From positions 62,001-126,000 of the forward strand of contig BCIG01000003.1 in assembly GCA_001599915.1 (NCBI GenBank): 64,000 nt of DNA. The letters are read 5' to 3'. Of the stretch, positions 1-10,821 are shown one piece after another. The notes below the pieces were generated by a model. That model ran no database searches. It was not told the origin of the DNA and was given only the letters and a program-made list of their open reading frames with translations. The position numbers were made by a program, and so were the translations under genes. Numbering within the stretch: position 1 is the stretch's first letter; every line of letters starts with the position of its first letter. The stretch is from Symbiotaphrina buchneri (taxonomy: Eukaryota; Ascomycota; Symbiotaphrinales; Symbiotaphrinaceae).

Positions 1-1478
1 CTCCTTACCACACTTGCCAACAACACGCTCTGCTTCAGGTAACTAATATTCCTCCCAATACACCCTCTCGCGCCCGTACTAAACGCCACAAACCCCGCCT
101 GCAGCTCCTTCCCACTGGGCTCCAGCCATCTCTCAGGCCGATAAACCTCCGCATCCGGGAACACGCTAGGATCGCGGTGCGCAACATATGCCGAGACGGA
201 CACGCTGGTGTTGCCAGGCACGTAGTCCCCCATAATCGGACACCCCTCCGGCGGCGTGCGCCGCGGCAGTCCGAATGTGGTAGGCGGGTGGATCCGTAGG
301 GATTCGTCGATGCAGGCGCGGAGGTAGGGTAGCCGCTTGACTTTTTCGTAGGGCGCGATGGTGTCGGAGGAGGAGAGGGCGCAGTCGAGTTCGTCCCGTA
401 GCCGGGAGAGGCATCGTGGGTTTTTGAGGAGCTGGTACATGGTGTTGTTCATGGCGATGGCGGTCGTGTCGGAGCCGGCGTTCACTGCGGAAGGGGAATC
501 AGTGGTTAGTATGATGTTTGCGACGATGCTGTTGCAGCTGGGGTTTCCAGGGCAGCGGGGGACGTACTCATGATGGATATCTCGGCCACGATCTCGCCCC
601 ACTCCAGATTATTCGGATTACCGCTCTTATCCTCCATCAAAGCCTGGAAGAAATCATCCAATTTCTCCCCTGCCTGATAGCGCCTCAAGCGCTGAGTCGC
701 GCGATGCAGAACAATACCATTCCATCCTTCATTCAGCTTCCAATCGCGGTTATACCGCTTCGATACGAGCTTACTTAACTTCACCAGGAGCGGATACCAA
801 TCATACGCCCACACAATACCAGACTGCGCCCGCGCCGTGGCGTGCAGACACTCGCGGTACCTGACCTCGCGCAGCGTCCCGTCAGCGTCTTCCGCCACGA
901 CGCGGTCGTCACCGGCGTCGAGGAAGCCCAGCCGCTCGCTCAGCCCGATGTCTGCGATGGCGTCCAGCGTGAAGAAGTTCGTCCATGCCCGGTAGTCCAC
1001 CGTGAGGTCTTCAGCGGTGGGGCGATCTACCCCAGCTGCGGGAGGAGAGGTGCAGCGGGCGTCGAAGGCGCGGATGAGTCGCTCTGTCTTGTCGGCTACT
1101 TTGTGCTCCCAGCCTTCTAGGTTCTTCAATGCGTAAGCGCTCGCTAGAGTTCGACGCTTCCGGGCGTGTTCGGGCTTGTCTATGACGTCTGCCAGGTGGA
1201 AATGCGTGCCTGCGAGCTTTTCGTAGAAGATGTCCTTGGTGCAGGGCGTGCCGTGGCCGTAGATATCCTGTCCCGCCGGATGGATGAGTAGGAGAGGTGG
1301 GGGTCAAGACGGTTCGGACTTGCCTTGATCGCGGCGACACGGCCGTATGATAGTGAGTTCGGCCCTATACGGATGACGGGATGCTTTCTGGGTCCCGGAA
1401 GTAGTCGTATAGAGGTTTGACAATGAAGTAGGAAAACAGGAAAAGGGCCACAACGCCCAGGAATAATGGTCCTAGCAT
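1..1478 (-). pseudogene. cytochrome P450 (benzoate-4-monooxygenase-like), internally deleted and cut by window edge
   Basis: A membrane-bound fungal P450, which would hydroxylate a small, perhaps aromatic, substrate at the ER. Seen: start ATG at 1478 followed by a hydrophobic anchor (LGPLFLGVVALFLFSYFIV) and YFRDP; then RKHPVIRIGPNSLSYG, the I-helix region NAGSDTTAIAM, the K-helix ESLRI, PERW, and the heme loop FSTGARGCIGRN near the left edge. Introns: a GC-AG intron at 1268-1323 and a GT-AG intron near 496-571. Between YFRDP and RKHP (about position 1390) roughly 40 residues normal for this family (GLRRYP... to LAELH) are absent and the frame changes, so the chain cannot be read from the ATG into the catalytic part. 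The C-terminal end lies outside the window. Family assignment is by remembered likeness and the substrate is unknown. Regulators and a monooxygenase lie next door. Confidence 0.78.
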
Positions 1479-2162
1479 TTTGACTTCTGGTTCTAAAGTC
1501 TGCCTTGTCGTGACTTTCTTGGGCTTGCGGCCAATTTATGAGCGGACTAGGAGATGTTGAACCTTCTGACTCAGTGGAAGGTCTGGTATGTAAGGAGTGG
1601 TGGACTTCTTGCAGCATTGCTTTGGACTCATATAGCAGTGGTATCCGCAACCTATGGAGTCCATTGATAATATATGTACATAGCCACCCGTGATGGATAA
1701 AGAGCTTCGGCCAGTCCATAGAATCAGCCCCCCAACCACTGAGGGCGTACCGACCCATACACCAATAATGTCTCCGCATTTGCACCGAATGAGGTATCTC
1801 TAGGCGATAGTTCCGTCGTTTGCACTGTTCTTGATCTTCCGATTTCTCCAACGTTCAGCAAACTTTATGCCGGAGATACCTTCCTTTTCTGGAGCGAATG
1901 AGGAAGGAATATCCGAAACCACTCAACCAACCCCTCAGTTTCCCCGCCGATCGTGATAATTTAGCGTACTACCCCTTTCATATGACACGAAGTTTAGACG
2001 CTGAAGGAGAAATCTGACAAGCTCCGGCAGTCGCTGGCCTAATTCCGCGGCAGACCAGCCGCATCCTGTGGAGTCCGCTCGATCCTACATAGCTTGCTCA
2101 CCACCGGGTGGTCGTAGTGTTATAACAATCGCAGGGAGATATACACGTGGAATTGAGGTGGA
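1479..2162. other. intergenic, upstream of the P450
   Basis: Divergent spacer between the P450 and the short membrane ORF. Open frames here on the minus strand are extensions of the P450 shadow frame and show no family likeness. No repeat or RNA gene seen. Confidence 0.5.
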
Positions 2163-2456
2163 ATGAATCCCTCCTCTACAACCTCCAAATCGGCCAGTCC
2201 AACCATGTCCGGAAGCAATACCGGGAACGCTCTATCCATCTGCGCCAAACTCTATCAGGACGCAGCCTGGGACGACATCCTCGTCGTGCTCATCCTCCTC
2301 CTCGGTGCTACATATTATCTCCTCCGAGGCATAATCTGGGACAAACCAGACCCCCATCATAAGGGCTGGTTCGAACGTCCACAAGCGTCACAAGACAGAT
2401 TCGGCGGTGGAGCAAGCGAGGGGAGGGAGCGGAGAAGTGGTATTGGGAAGCTATAG
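2163..2456 (+). CDS. short membrane-anchor ORF, possible remnant of an NADPH-P450 reductase-type N-terminus
   Basis: A 97-residue frame with one hydrophobic segment at about residues 38-56 (WDDILVVLILLLGATYYLLRG), then IIWDKPDPHHKGWFERPQ and a low-complexity tail. An anchor followed by WDKPDP...WF-RPQ reminds me of the N-terminal anchor of some fungal P450 reductases. None of the FMN, FAD or NADPH domains follows, so it would be an anchor-only stub. It is divergent to the broken P450, which makes a relic P450/reductase pair attractive, but the family call rests on a short stretch and is weak. It could equally be an unrelated small membrane protein or a chance frame. Confidence 0.35.
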   Translation: MNPSSTTSKSASPTMSGSNTGNALSICAKLYQDAAWDDILVVLILLLGATYYLLRGIIWDKPDPHHKGWFERPQASQDRFGGGASEGRERRSGIGKL

Positions 2457-2730
2457 TGAAGTGTAAGCAGGGGTCCATGTACAAGTCCGTGCCGGGATGT
2501 TGGTGACTAGAAAATTACCCTAGGTGGAGAAGGGTGCTGAGATATTCTGGGGCTTTCGAGGGCACCGCTGAGGGTTGAGGGTATCATGGAGCCATGGGTG
2601 GAGGGGTGAATATATCGGACAGAGGGTCAGAGGATGTGCGATGACCAATGTGTCGAGTATTGCTATTGGTCGATGATGGCGAATTATTGCATATGATCTT
2701 CATTGATTTTAGATCAAACAGAGAACTGAG

Positions 2731-4046
2731 TCAACAGCGCCCTGGACCATCTCCATCCCAGCCCCAAGCCGCCCTAAGCCGTGTTCGGGTGACAGCAGTG
2801 GGCCAGCCATACTCAGTCTCGGTCTTTATTAGGATGTTGTACAAAGCTTCCTGCTCGGCGGGCACATCGAAGCGATCACCACCTGTTGTTTGGTGTGTTA
2901 GCTCATACATTCCAGAAAACAGAAAGCAAGAAGGAGAGCACGCGGGAGGTCGAAAGGCACTCACAGGTTGTGATGCCCATGCTGGCCGAGACCATGCCAG
3001 GACCCACTTTCGGATTCGAGGCTGCTATTCCACATAGTTCGCGCACGGCGTCTCGGATTGCGTTCTAAGTGTAGCTAAGGGTCAGTAATGAACCTTCCCA
3101 ATTCTCCTATTGGTCCTGCATCGATCTCACCTCCATTGCAACGAAAGAACTCCTGGCATGCAAGCCCATCCTAGGCCGCCGCGGATCAAACAACTCCAAC
3201 AGGATCTTCGACAACAGAAGGTGCTGGACCGCAGTAACATGGCACGGCGTCAAATACCTATGGATCTTATCAGCCCCATCCCTGAACACGGTAGTAGACG
3301 AGCAGAGGGGGCAGACCAAGCTTGCGGGAAGAACTCGGCCGCAGCGGGATCAGGCGCTCGATAATACGTCGGCGTGAACGACCTCGGCCTAAGTCTGATC
3401 CAGGCATCCTTATACTCCAGCAGCCGCGTATACTCATGCACATCAGCGCCCCTCTTCGCGCCGAAACAGAACCGCAGCACCTCGGCGCAGAGCATGACGA
3501 CGCGATTGGCCCACGTGCAGTCATCCGCCGGCGTCAAGCTGCGGTCGAGACTGCTCACGTCGAAGCAGTCCTGCACAGGCCGCTGATTGACAAAGGCCAT
3601 GTAGATCTCTTGCCGGAGTGCGACCCAGAATGCGGCTCGTGGCAGGCCTTCGAGTGCTGGCGAGAGTTGCTGTGCGTCTATGAAGACTTTGGTGCCGAGG
3701 AGGTGGAAGTCTGCGTCTGTTCCGGACAGCGGGACTTCTGGGAGATCAGCAACGAGTGGACGCAGAGCGGTGGACGAGAGGCAAAACGCAGCTTACCGTC
3801 TAGCTCCTCGAGGTGACGCAGGAGGATCGTCGCTACGAGGAGGTTCTCGTCCATTGAGGACGTCGGATCGCTCAGGGCGGGTATTAAGTACTGTAGACAT
3901 TTGGACTGGTAGAGAGTGGATGAGTCGCCGTGTCTGTCGAGCCGCCGGGCTGAAACAGCGAAGATTGCATTCAGCAAGGCTGGGCATGTGGCAGCCCGCT
4001 GGGGCACGACGAGCTCGAAGTGTTTTGGAAAGTAGCAGAGATCGAA
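2731..4046 (-). pseudogene. C-terminal part of a fungal-specific transcription factor (no DNA-binding domain)
   Basis: Five exons can be joined with good splice sites: FDLC..HFELVVPQRAATCPALLNA, then VPLSGTDADFHLLGTKV, then LTPADDCTWANRVVMLCAEVL, then YLTPCHVTAVQHLLLSKILLE, and a tail ending AAWGWDGDGPGRC. These are hallmarks of the regulatory region of Zn2Cys6 factors of the ARCA/Fungal_trans_2 kind. No zinc cluster or linker lies upstream. Instead the minus-strand sequence runs directly into the tail of the FMN monooxygenase, and the codon before FDLC is TAG where relatives usually have Trp (my inference). The downstream exons have no obvious damage, so truncation may be recent, or the piece may be spliced to something I cannot see. 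Confidence 0.72.
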
Positions 4047-5738
4047 CTACATCATTCTCTGCAACAGTAACCCCATCAAGAGCTTCAGTCGTAACAGTAA
4101 CAACATCCTTCGCATCCCCATTGACGTGGACTTTCTTCGCATCCTCCCGAGCCTTCCGCTTCGCATCCCTTTCTCTCCTATACTTCGCGGCAGGATGGTC
4201 GTCTTCCACTCTCGTATGCCCAGGGAACTTGTGCATGTTCTCTCGCAGCGTCCCGCCGGGCACCGGGTAGTCCGTCCAGTAGATGCCGCGGCGTTGCAGT
4301 TCCGGGATCAGCAGGTCCACGACGTCCTCGTAGCTGCCGGGGTTGGAGCAGTAGTACATGTTGAAGCCTGGTTTAATCGTTAGGGGAGGGTAGCATTTCT
4401 GGGGGAGTGGGGGGTCGGCGTTACCGTCAACATCTGTATTCTCGACCCAGTCTTCCATGAAGTCTGCGACCATCTCGGGCGTCCCGATCGCGACGGGGTA
4501 CAAGCCACCTAGAGAAATCTTCGAACCAAGCCTCCGCGGCGTCCAAGGCTCGGAACTTCCGTCTCCAGCCTGGAAGTTGGTGATAATGCCATGAATCGCG
4601 TTATCGGCATGATCGCCCTTGAAATCAAACGGCTCATCGAGCGGGTATTTGCTCATATCGACGTTGGTATACCCGCTGAACTTGGCCAGGCCCGCAATGG
4701 GAGACACGTTCTTCGCAGCTTCATCGTACTTGGCCTGGGCCTCTTCCAGTGTCGGCGCCAGGAAGGTAGCCAGGCCGGCGAAGGCCTTGACTGCGTACGG
4801 ATCGCGCCCCGCGGCTTTGGCGGACTCGCGGATGTTCTTGACATACTTGGCCGTGTGCTCGGGCACCATGCTGCCGCAGTACAGGCCTTCGGCATGCGCG
4901 CCGGCGAAGGCGATCCCGGCTTTGGAGGAGCCGGCTTGAAAGATGACGGGCACGCGTTGTGGAGAAGGATGCGTCTGCTGTGTGGCCGAGAGGCGGTGGA
5001 ATTTCCCCTCGAACTCGACGCGGTGGATTTTCTCCGGGTCATATGCGATGTCGCGCTCAACATCCCAGGCTTGAGCGTCGTCTTCCCAGCTTCCTTCCCA
5101 CAGTCTAGGGCGCATCTCGTCAGTCATGAGCAGAAGTAAACCCGGTGAGAGTCTTACCTGTATGTCAGATCGGTGAACTCTTCGGCCTTCTCATAGCGCT
5201 GCGCATGAGGCATGATATGATCAAAGCCCATCGCCTTCGCGGAGGCATTTGTATATCCCGTAACCACATTCCACCCTATTCGGCCCACGGTAAGGTGATC
5301 GAGCGTCGAGAATGTGCGAGCCATGATATAAGGGTTCAGATAGACCGCGTTGGCACTGACCGCAAAGCCGACGGACTTCGTAACGGCGGCCATAGCGGAG
5401 ATGATGACCAATGGGTCCAGCTGGGCCACCTGGCAACCTCCCCTGTAAGTCGCGTCTGTGTTCCCGCCATAGATGTCGTTCACGCCGTATGAGTCGGCGA
5501 AGAAAACAGATGTTATTTTGCCCTTTTCGGCAATCTTGGCCAGCCAGATGTAATAGTCAAGGCGATCCTTGAGACGGGATCCATCGTGAGGCCCTCTCCT
5601 GTACACAAGTTAGTAACGAGTTTTCCAATCGAGTACGAAGATCATGAGGTGAACCTACTTCCACTGGCCAATAAAACTGTTCCCACCGGTTGCGGCTGTC
5701 TCTAGGAAATTAAGCTGGATCTGTTTCTTGGGTGCCAT
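3793..5738 (-). CDS. FMN-dependent monooxygenase, NtaA/SnaA/DszA (nitrilotriacetate/xenobiotic monooxygenase) family
   Basis: A luciferase-fold flavin monooxygenase that uses FMNH2 from a partner reductase to oxidise a small organic substrate. Seen: start MAPKKQIQLNF at 5738, then GGNSFIGQWK, FFADSYGVNDIYGG, STLDHLTVGRIGWNVVTG, YRLWEGSWEDDA, VPVIFQAGSSKAG and the family end motif RGIYWTDY..GGTLRENM..HPAAKYR. Three introns are placed: after GQW, after DLTY, and a 57-bp one after DVDG whose length is a multiple of three with no stop in frame, so retention would only add 19 residues. After about 4050 the frame runs on over the headless transcription factor in another frame, so the true stop is uncertain. 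A TATA box lies 80 bp upstream. It sits beside P450, regulator and MFS genes. Confidence 0.87.
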
Positions 5739-6659
5739 GATGAATAAATTAAGCTCTCAAAAGTAGGTTCTCCAAGAATGGCAATATCAGGAAGGTTTCG
5801 AGTTATTGGTGTGCACAGTATATATAGTGCCTTTTGCGGTGAACACAGCTAGCAAGTCCGAGCAGTCCCCCACCAGCAGCGGAGCTGTAGCCATGCTTTC
5901 GGAAGCTCTCAGAATCCTTACCCCTCCTGCAAGCTACAGAGGCCCGGCTGTGGGGTAGCTTGGAGCTCTGGCCCGCCATCGGGTTGCTATTGCAGAAGTT
6001 GTGCAAGTATCGGAAGGCGCGAGCCGAAGGACGCGGGTTTCGGAAGGGGCCAGAGGAAGAAGAGGGTGCTAGCGAAAGTCAAATGCTGGTAGATTAACAA
6101 TAAGGGGCGTTGTCAGCCGAACCGCCGAGCGGGCAAGAAGCTCCCGTTCTACAGAGGTGAACGCGTGGAGCAGCTGTGCACAATCCTTTCCGAAGCGTAG
6201 TGCTATCAACGGGGATCATACTACTGAACGTAATTTATAAAGTAGGCTTGCTGGTCGGCCAGGGATCCAAGATGGCGAATGTTATGGCTGTGTACATTGT
6301 TGAAGCGGAGCGAAAGGCATCTGTGAAGGGATCAATGATGAAGCAGATTCTAGCTTTCTCACAAATGTATATGTGCGGAGAATATTTATCCTCCATCGCC
6401 ATCCTGTGAATATATCAATACCACTATAGCATCCAGCACAACATGCATTCATGACAGACACCGAGTTGAGGTGGAGGATATTAAGCCACAACTGATAACA
6501 GAACACTAAAGGGGCTAGTTTGCGAGTAGTGGCGATGGTTATCACGACCGCCCTTATCGCCCCTCCTTTCCCTGGAGATCGTAACTTCGTCTCTCCCCAG
6601 CTCCATGATATTGCTCTGTGATTGTGAGAGTGACAATAACCAAGTGGCGAAGTAGAACC
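5739..6659. other. divergent promoter region, monooxygenase / Zn2Cys6 regulator
   Basis: About 920 bp shared by two divergent genes. The TATA box of the monooxygenase is inside. A 77-residue frame at 6176-6409 and others have no likeness to known proteins. No repeats seen. Confidence 0.55.
5819..5827 (-). promoter_or_regulatory. TATA-like box of the FMN monooxygenase
   Basis: The minus strand reads CTATATATA about 80 bp before the start codon at 5738, a normal distance for a fungal TATA element. Position and motif are seen; use is inferred. Confidence 0.45.
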
Positions 6660-9070
6660 ATGGCAGAATTGAATGATTTCCAGCAGGAACCGCTGGCGTC
6701 TCCGGAGACGGAGTCTGCCCGGCCTTCAAAGAGACCCAGGGTGTCACTCGCATGCCAAAGATGCAAGAACCGGAAACAAAAGGTCTAGCACCCGAGTGGC
6801 AATCCAACGAGTCAAGTAGCTAATGCGTATTGCAGTGTGATGGTATGCATCCTGCTTGTTCATCCTGCCTAAAGACCGATTCGGAATGTCAGTACGTCAT
6901 CCCCAAGATCGTCAAGCCCGGGGAGCAGAAACTCTACGTCAAAGCCCTGGAAGAACGAGTCGCAGAACTGGAAAGCAACCTGTCCTACGGCGGCAAGGTC
7001 AGTGTAGCGGATGGCCACTGGGAACGGCTTCGGCCGCGCGAAGAAGCGGTTGATTCACTATCCAGCGCTATCCGAGACCTCTCTTTGAATGCCTGCGGGT
7101 ATTATATAGGAGGAACCTCGAATCTCACTCTGGGCCGGCTTCTTGGGTCTGTACTGCAGAGCGAACGTCACGCCCCGTTATCTGACGCCGATGGCGTGGC
7201 GGATTCCTATCGTGACTCGGGGTCAAGCACAAGCCCTGAATCCTACGTCTCGAAGACACCTGATATTTCTAGCTTCGCTGATCCAGTGACGGAGACGCTG
7301 TTCGATGCGTATATGCAACATGTCTCCATCCAGTACCCTGTCATACATTCCGCAAAGCTCAGAGATCATATGCACGCTAGGCGAAAGAGCCTCGAAGACC
7401 CGTTTGAAGTATGCGTTCTTCGTCTTGTATATGCCATAGGAGGACGGTCGCTGGAATTTGTACGTTATAACCTGCTGGTCTCAATTACACGCATGGCTAA
7501 TTTTGTATCAGGCTGGCAAAAGCGGGAACTACCCCTCGGACGAGTTTTATGAAGCGGCTATGGAGAATAGGGATATCATTATCCAATATATCGATCGACG
7601 GTCCATCATATATCTTGCCCTGGCAACAATGTACTGTCTTCGAGCACCGAGACAGCCCGGACCATGGTAAGTCCGAAAGCTTGAACTTGCTGAACCAGGT
7701 GATATTGACGCATGGTGTAAACAGGACGATGATTGGTCTGGCCATCAAACTTTGTATTTCTCTCGGACTACATAGGAAGAGTGGGAACATAAGATTCGGT
7801 CTAGGACCTGAGCTTGACAAACGTCTATTCCGGACCTGCTATTACCTGGATCGAGATGTAACCCTTGCCTCCGGAAGGCCACCATCCATCTCTGACCATG
7901 ATATCGACGTTCCAGTAGGTGACAGCAAACGTGTTTTTGACCCAGAGACTGACAGATATAGCTTCCCTTGGATGTAGACGAAGAAAGCGTGACTTTAGAA
8001 GACTTTCGAAAAGCCATCAGTCAAGAACCAAATATACCTGCAAACCCCCCGACCAGTCTCACATTCTTTATCCATACCTTGAGAATGAAGAGGATCAAGT
8101 CAGATATACAACACAACATCTACCGTGTAGACAAGAACGTGAATGCGTCGCATGATATTGTCGATGGGTTCTTGACTCAGCTTTCTGAATGGAGAAAGAA
8201 CGCTCCGGACAGGAACCTGGATGACAGTGTCCCGTTCCGAGCAGTTTCGGATTCTTACGCTCGTCTCCACCTGACGGATTCATACGTATGTGCCTGCACC
8301 ATCTAGCTCCACAGATCACTAATGATTCCCAGTGGATTCAATATTACACATGCGTTCGGTTGCTGCTCTTCCCTCAGCTATCAGAAGCGGTCGTTAACAT
8401 GTCCTACCTGAAGCTCTGCGCGGCAGCTTGCGCAGGGGTATGCGAGTCCTACAAAGCCCTCCACGACCGGTCCATCTCATTCTGCTACTCCCCAGTGGCG
8501 ACACAATCACTCTTTCTCGCCGGACTGACCTTGATCTACTGCATGTGGCACGCGCCGCAAGAAGTCTCCACCATGCGGGCGCGCAACGCCGTCACCGACT
8601 GCAGCATAATGCTCTACGTCATGACCGAGCGGTGGCCGGCAGCACAGAAATACCGGAACGCGTTTGAACGAGTGAAGAAATCTGTTTTCGATATTCTGGC
8701 CGATGGCAACCATGAGCCGCGGGCGACGGTGGGTCGAGTCGATGGCGAGACGCGGTCTGCTCTGGATACGTTGAGCCAGGAGTTTGTTGGGAATGAGATG
8801 GTGGGACTTACGCATATGATCAACGATATCACGGGAGAACCGCTGTCTATTGGAGCCGAGGATGAGTTCGACATGGAAGGGCTTTATGGTGCGAGGTTGG
8901 CGAGTACGTCGGAAAGCAATGTGGCTGAAGACCATATCACGCGGTTCCAGTTGGGAGGAAATGATATGACTGCGTTTGATGATATGAGTGGACTCGACTG
9001 GGCGGCTTTGGGTGCTTCGAACGGGCTCAGGAATGACTTTATGGATTGGGGTTCTGCTGCGCGGATGTAG
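6660..9070 (+). CDS. Zn(II)2Cys6 transcription factor with fungal-specific TF domain
   Basis: Gal4-type regulator. Start ATG at 6660 in an ACCATGG context. Exon 1 ends in SLACQRCKNRKQK; after a 54-bp intron the zinc cluster finishes as CDGMHPACSSCLKTDSEC, giving CX2CX6C twice. A coiled coil follows (VKALEERVAELESNL). The middle homology domain shows FDAYMQHVSIQYPVIH, GPWTMIGLAIKLCISLGLHRK, RTCYYLDRD.. and DHDIDVPLPLDVDEE, the last two joined across introns; five introns in all. An acidic tail ends DWGSAARM. It is divergent from the monooxygenase and convergent with the MFS gene, so it is the natural candidate for local regulator of that set. The target is not known. Confidence 0.9.
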
Positions 9071-9187
9071 TGTCAGGTAACTGTTTAATATAGTTCGAGT
9101 GTTCATATCATCAATTCATGACTTGCACTCATTGTATGCAGCTGTCCATGCCGCTCCATAATTTCCATTCTTCGAAGCAGTCCTTCT

Positions 9188-10821
9188 TCAATCCCCGCCC
9201 GCCGCATACTTGCTCATCCCCCTCAACTTCTCACCATAATACCACAAAAGCACCGGCGCCGGCCACCCAATAACAACCGCCACCAGCGCCAGCACCGTAT
9301 TGCCCCAGCCGTAACCAAGGCTCGCATACATACTAGGCGCAAACAACGGGAACCCAAACGCCGCCAAACTGCGGAGGAAGAACCCGGCTGCAATCGCGCT
9401 GGCCGCGAAGGTCGAGTACGCATCCACCAGGTACAGCCTGATACAGCCGAAATTCGTCACAGCGCCGGCGATGAAGAGGAACGCGCCGAGGTTCGGCACG
9501 AACCAGTGCGTGTGGAAGCGCGCGGACCAGCCGTAGATAAGAAGGCCGATGGGCGAGAGCAGCGCGCCTGGGAAGAGCATCGGCAGGCGCATCCATGGTG
9601 CACCTGGCTTGAGGCCGTTGGAGGTGTAGTGTCTGTAGAGCAGGGTGTTTGCGCGGGCGGTGATCTGCGTGCCGAAACAGAGGCCTAGACCGAGGGAGAT
9701 GTAGTTCAAGCCCCCGATGCCGACGGATTCGTGGTAGACGTCGGACCAGAGACGTGGGTAGTTCGTCAGCATGAGATACGTGATGCCGAAGAGGTATGCC
9801 ATGTAGGTGGCGAGGACTTGGACGATGGGCTGTGTAAGGAGGAGGCGGAAAGGCCGCACGAGCGCTTTCCTCAGATGGTCCAGGATCTTTGTACCATCAT
9901 GCACGGTGTGGAGGGCACTGTTGCCAGTTTCTTTCCGCAACCGAGCGCATTTCTGCCGTAGAATCTTCGGTGCCCAGGATTCGCGCAGCCACACGAATCC
10001 AATGACCTGGACGGCTCCATCAGCGATGGAAGTGGCCCAAAAGACCCAGCGCCAGCTCGTATTCTCAGCAACGAAACCACCCATGATAGGACCAATGGCC
10101 GGGCCAAGTAATGGTGCAAGCGTATATATAGCCACAGACTTTGCGCGGTCGGCCGGGCTCCAGCAATCACCAAGTACACCATTTCCGAGTGCCAAAGGCG
10201 CAGCCCCTCCGAATCCACTCAGGAACCTGAACACCAGCATTTGCGCCTCTGTTTGCGCCACCGCGCAGGCTATGTTAAAGACCAGGTACACCAGATTCGC
10301 AATCTGCAGTATAGGAACTCGGCCATAGACCTCGGACAGCGGCCCGAACAGTAGCGGGCCGAACGCATAACCCAGCACGAAGGCCGAGACGGTCAGATTG
10401 CTGAGGACCGCAGATGTGGTGTGCAGGCTTGCATCGATTGCCGGCAGAGCAGGGGCAACCATGGACGAGGAAATGGGGGTAAGGAAAGCGAATATGGAGA
10501 CAAGAATTGTACAGCTCCATTTCTGCCGAATGGGCCAGTTGCGCGGATTTAATGGGTCCGATGGACCGTCCCACGTCACCTGATAAGACTTCAGTTAGCT
10601 GGGTTGGGCTTGTAAATGTGTTAGGAAGCCATTACAAGATTTGGATCCCCTTGTGCCGCTGATATCTCCTTCTCTTCCGTGGAAGTGGGCTGTCGCGTGC
10701 CATCATCAGCCTCCTCATTAACCACCGGATCCTTCTCCGTAGGGATAGGTTGCCCCGGCCCTTGCGCCTCTAGCTCTTCTTTCACTTCTATGTCCCTATT
10801 ACGATCTTGAGGCGACGCCAT
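9188..10821 (-). CDS. MFS multidrug transporter, DHA1 (drug:H+ antiporter) type
   Basis: Plasma-membrane exporter of the 12-helix drug:proton antiporter family. A first exon starting MASPQDRNRD encodes an acidic cytosolic N-terminus; a 60-bp intron after GDPNL joins VTWDGPSDPLNPRNWP, the diagnostic entry to helix 1. Then PALPAID, GYAFGPLLFGPLSEVYGR (motif A), RFLSGFGGAAPLALGNG (motif C region), LGPAIGPIMGGF, SWRWVFW, and a second half ending LLWYYGEKLRGMSKYAAGGD. Length about 515 residues is normal. An in-frame ATG 54 bp further upstream is a possible alternative start. Tail-to-tail with the Zn2Cys6 regulator, so it may export a product or toxin of this region (inference). Confidence 0.92.

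Noticed and set aside
1-10821. Secondary-metabolite cluster
   Set aside because: No polyketide synthase, peptide synthetase, terpene cyclase or prenyltransferase is present; only tailoring, transport and regulation genes.
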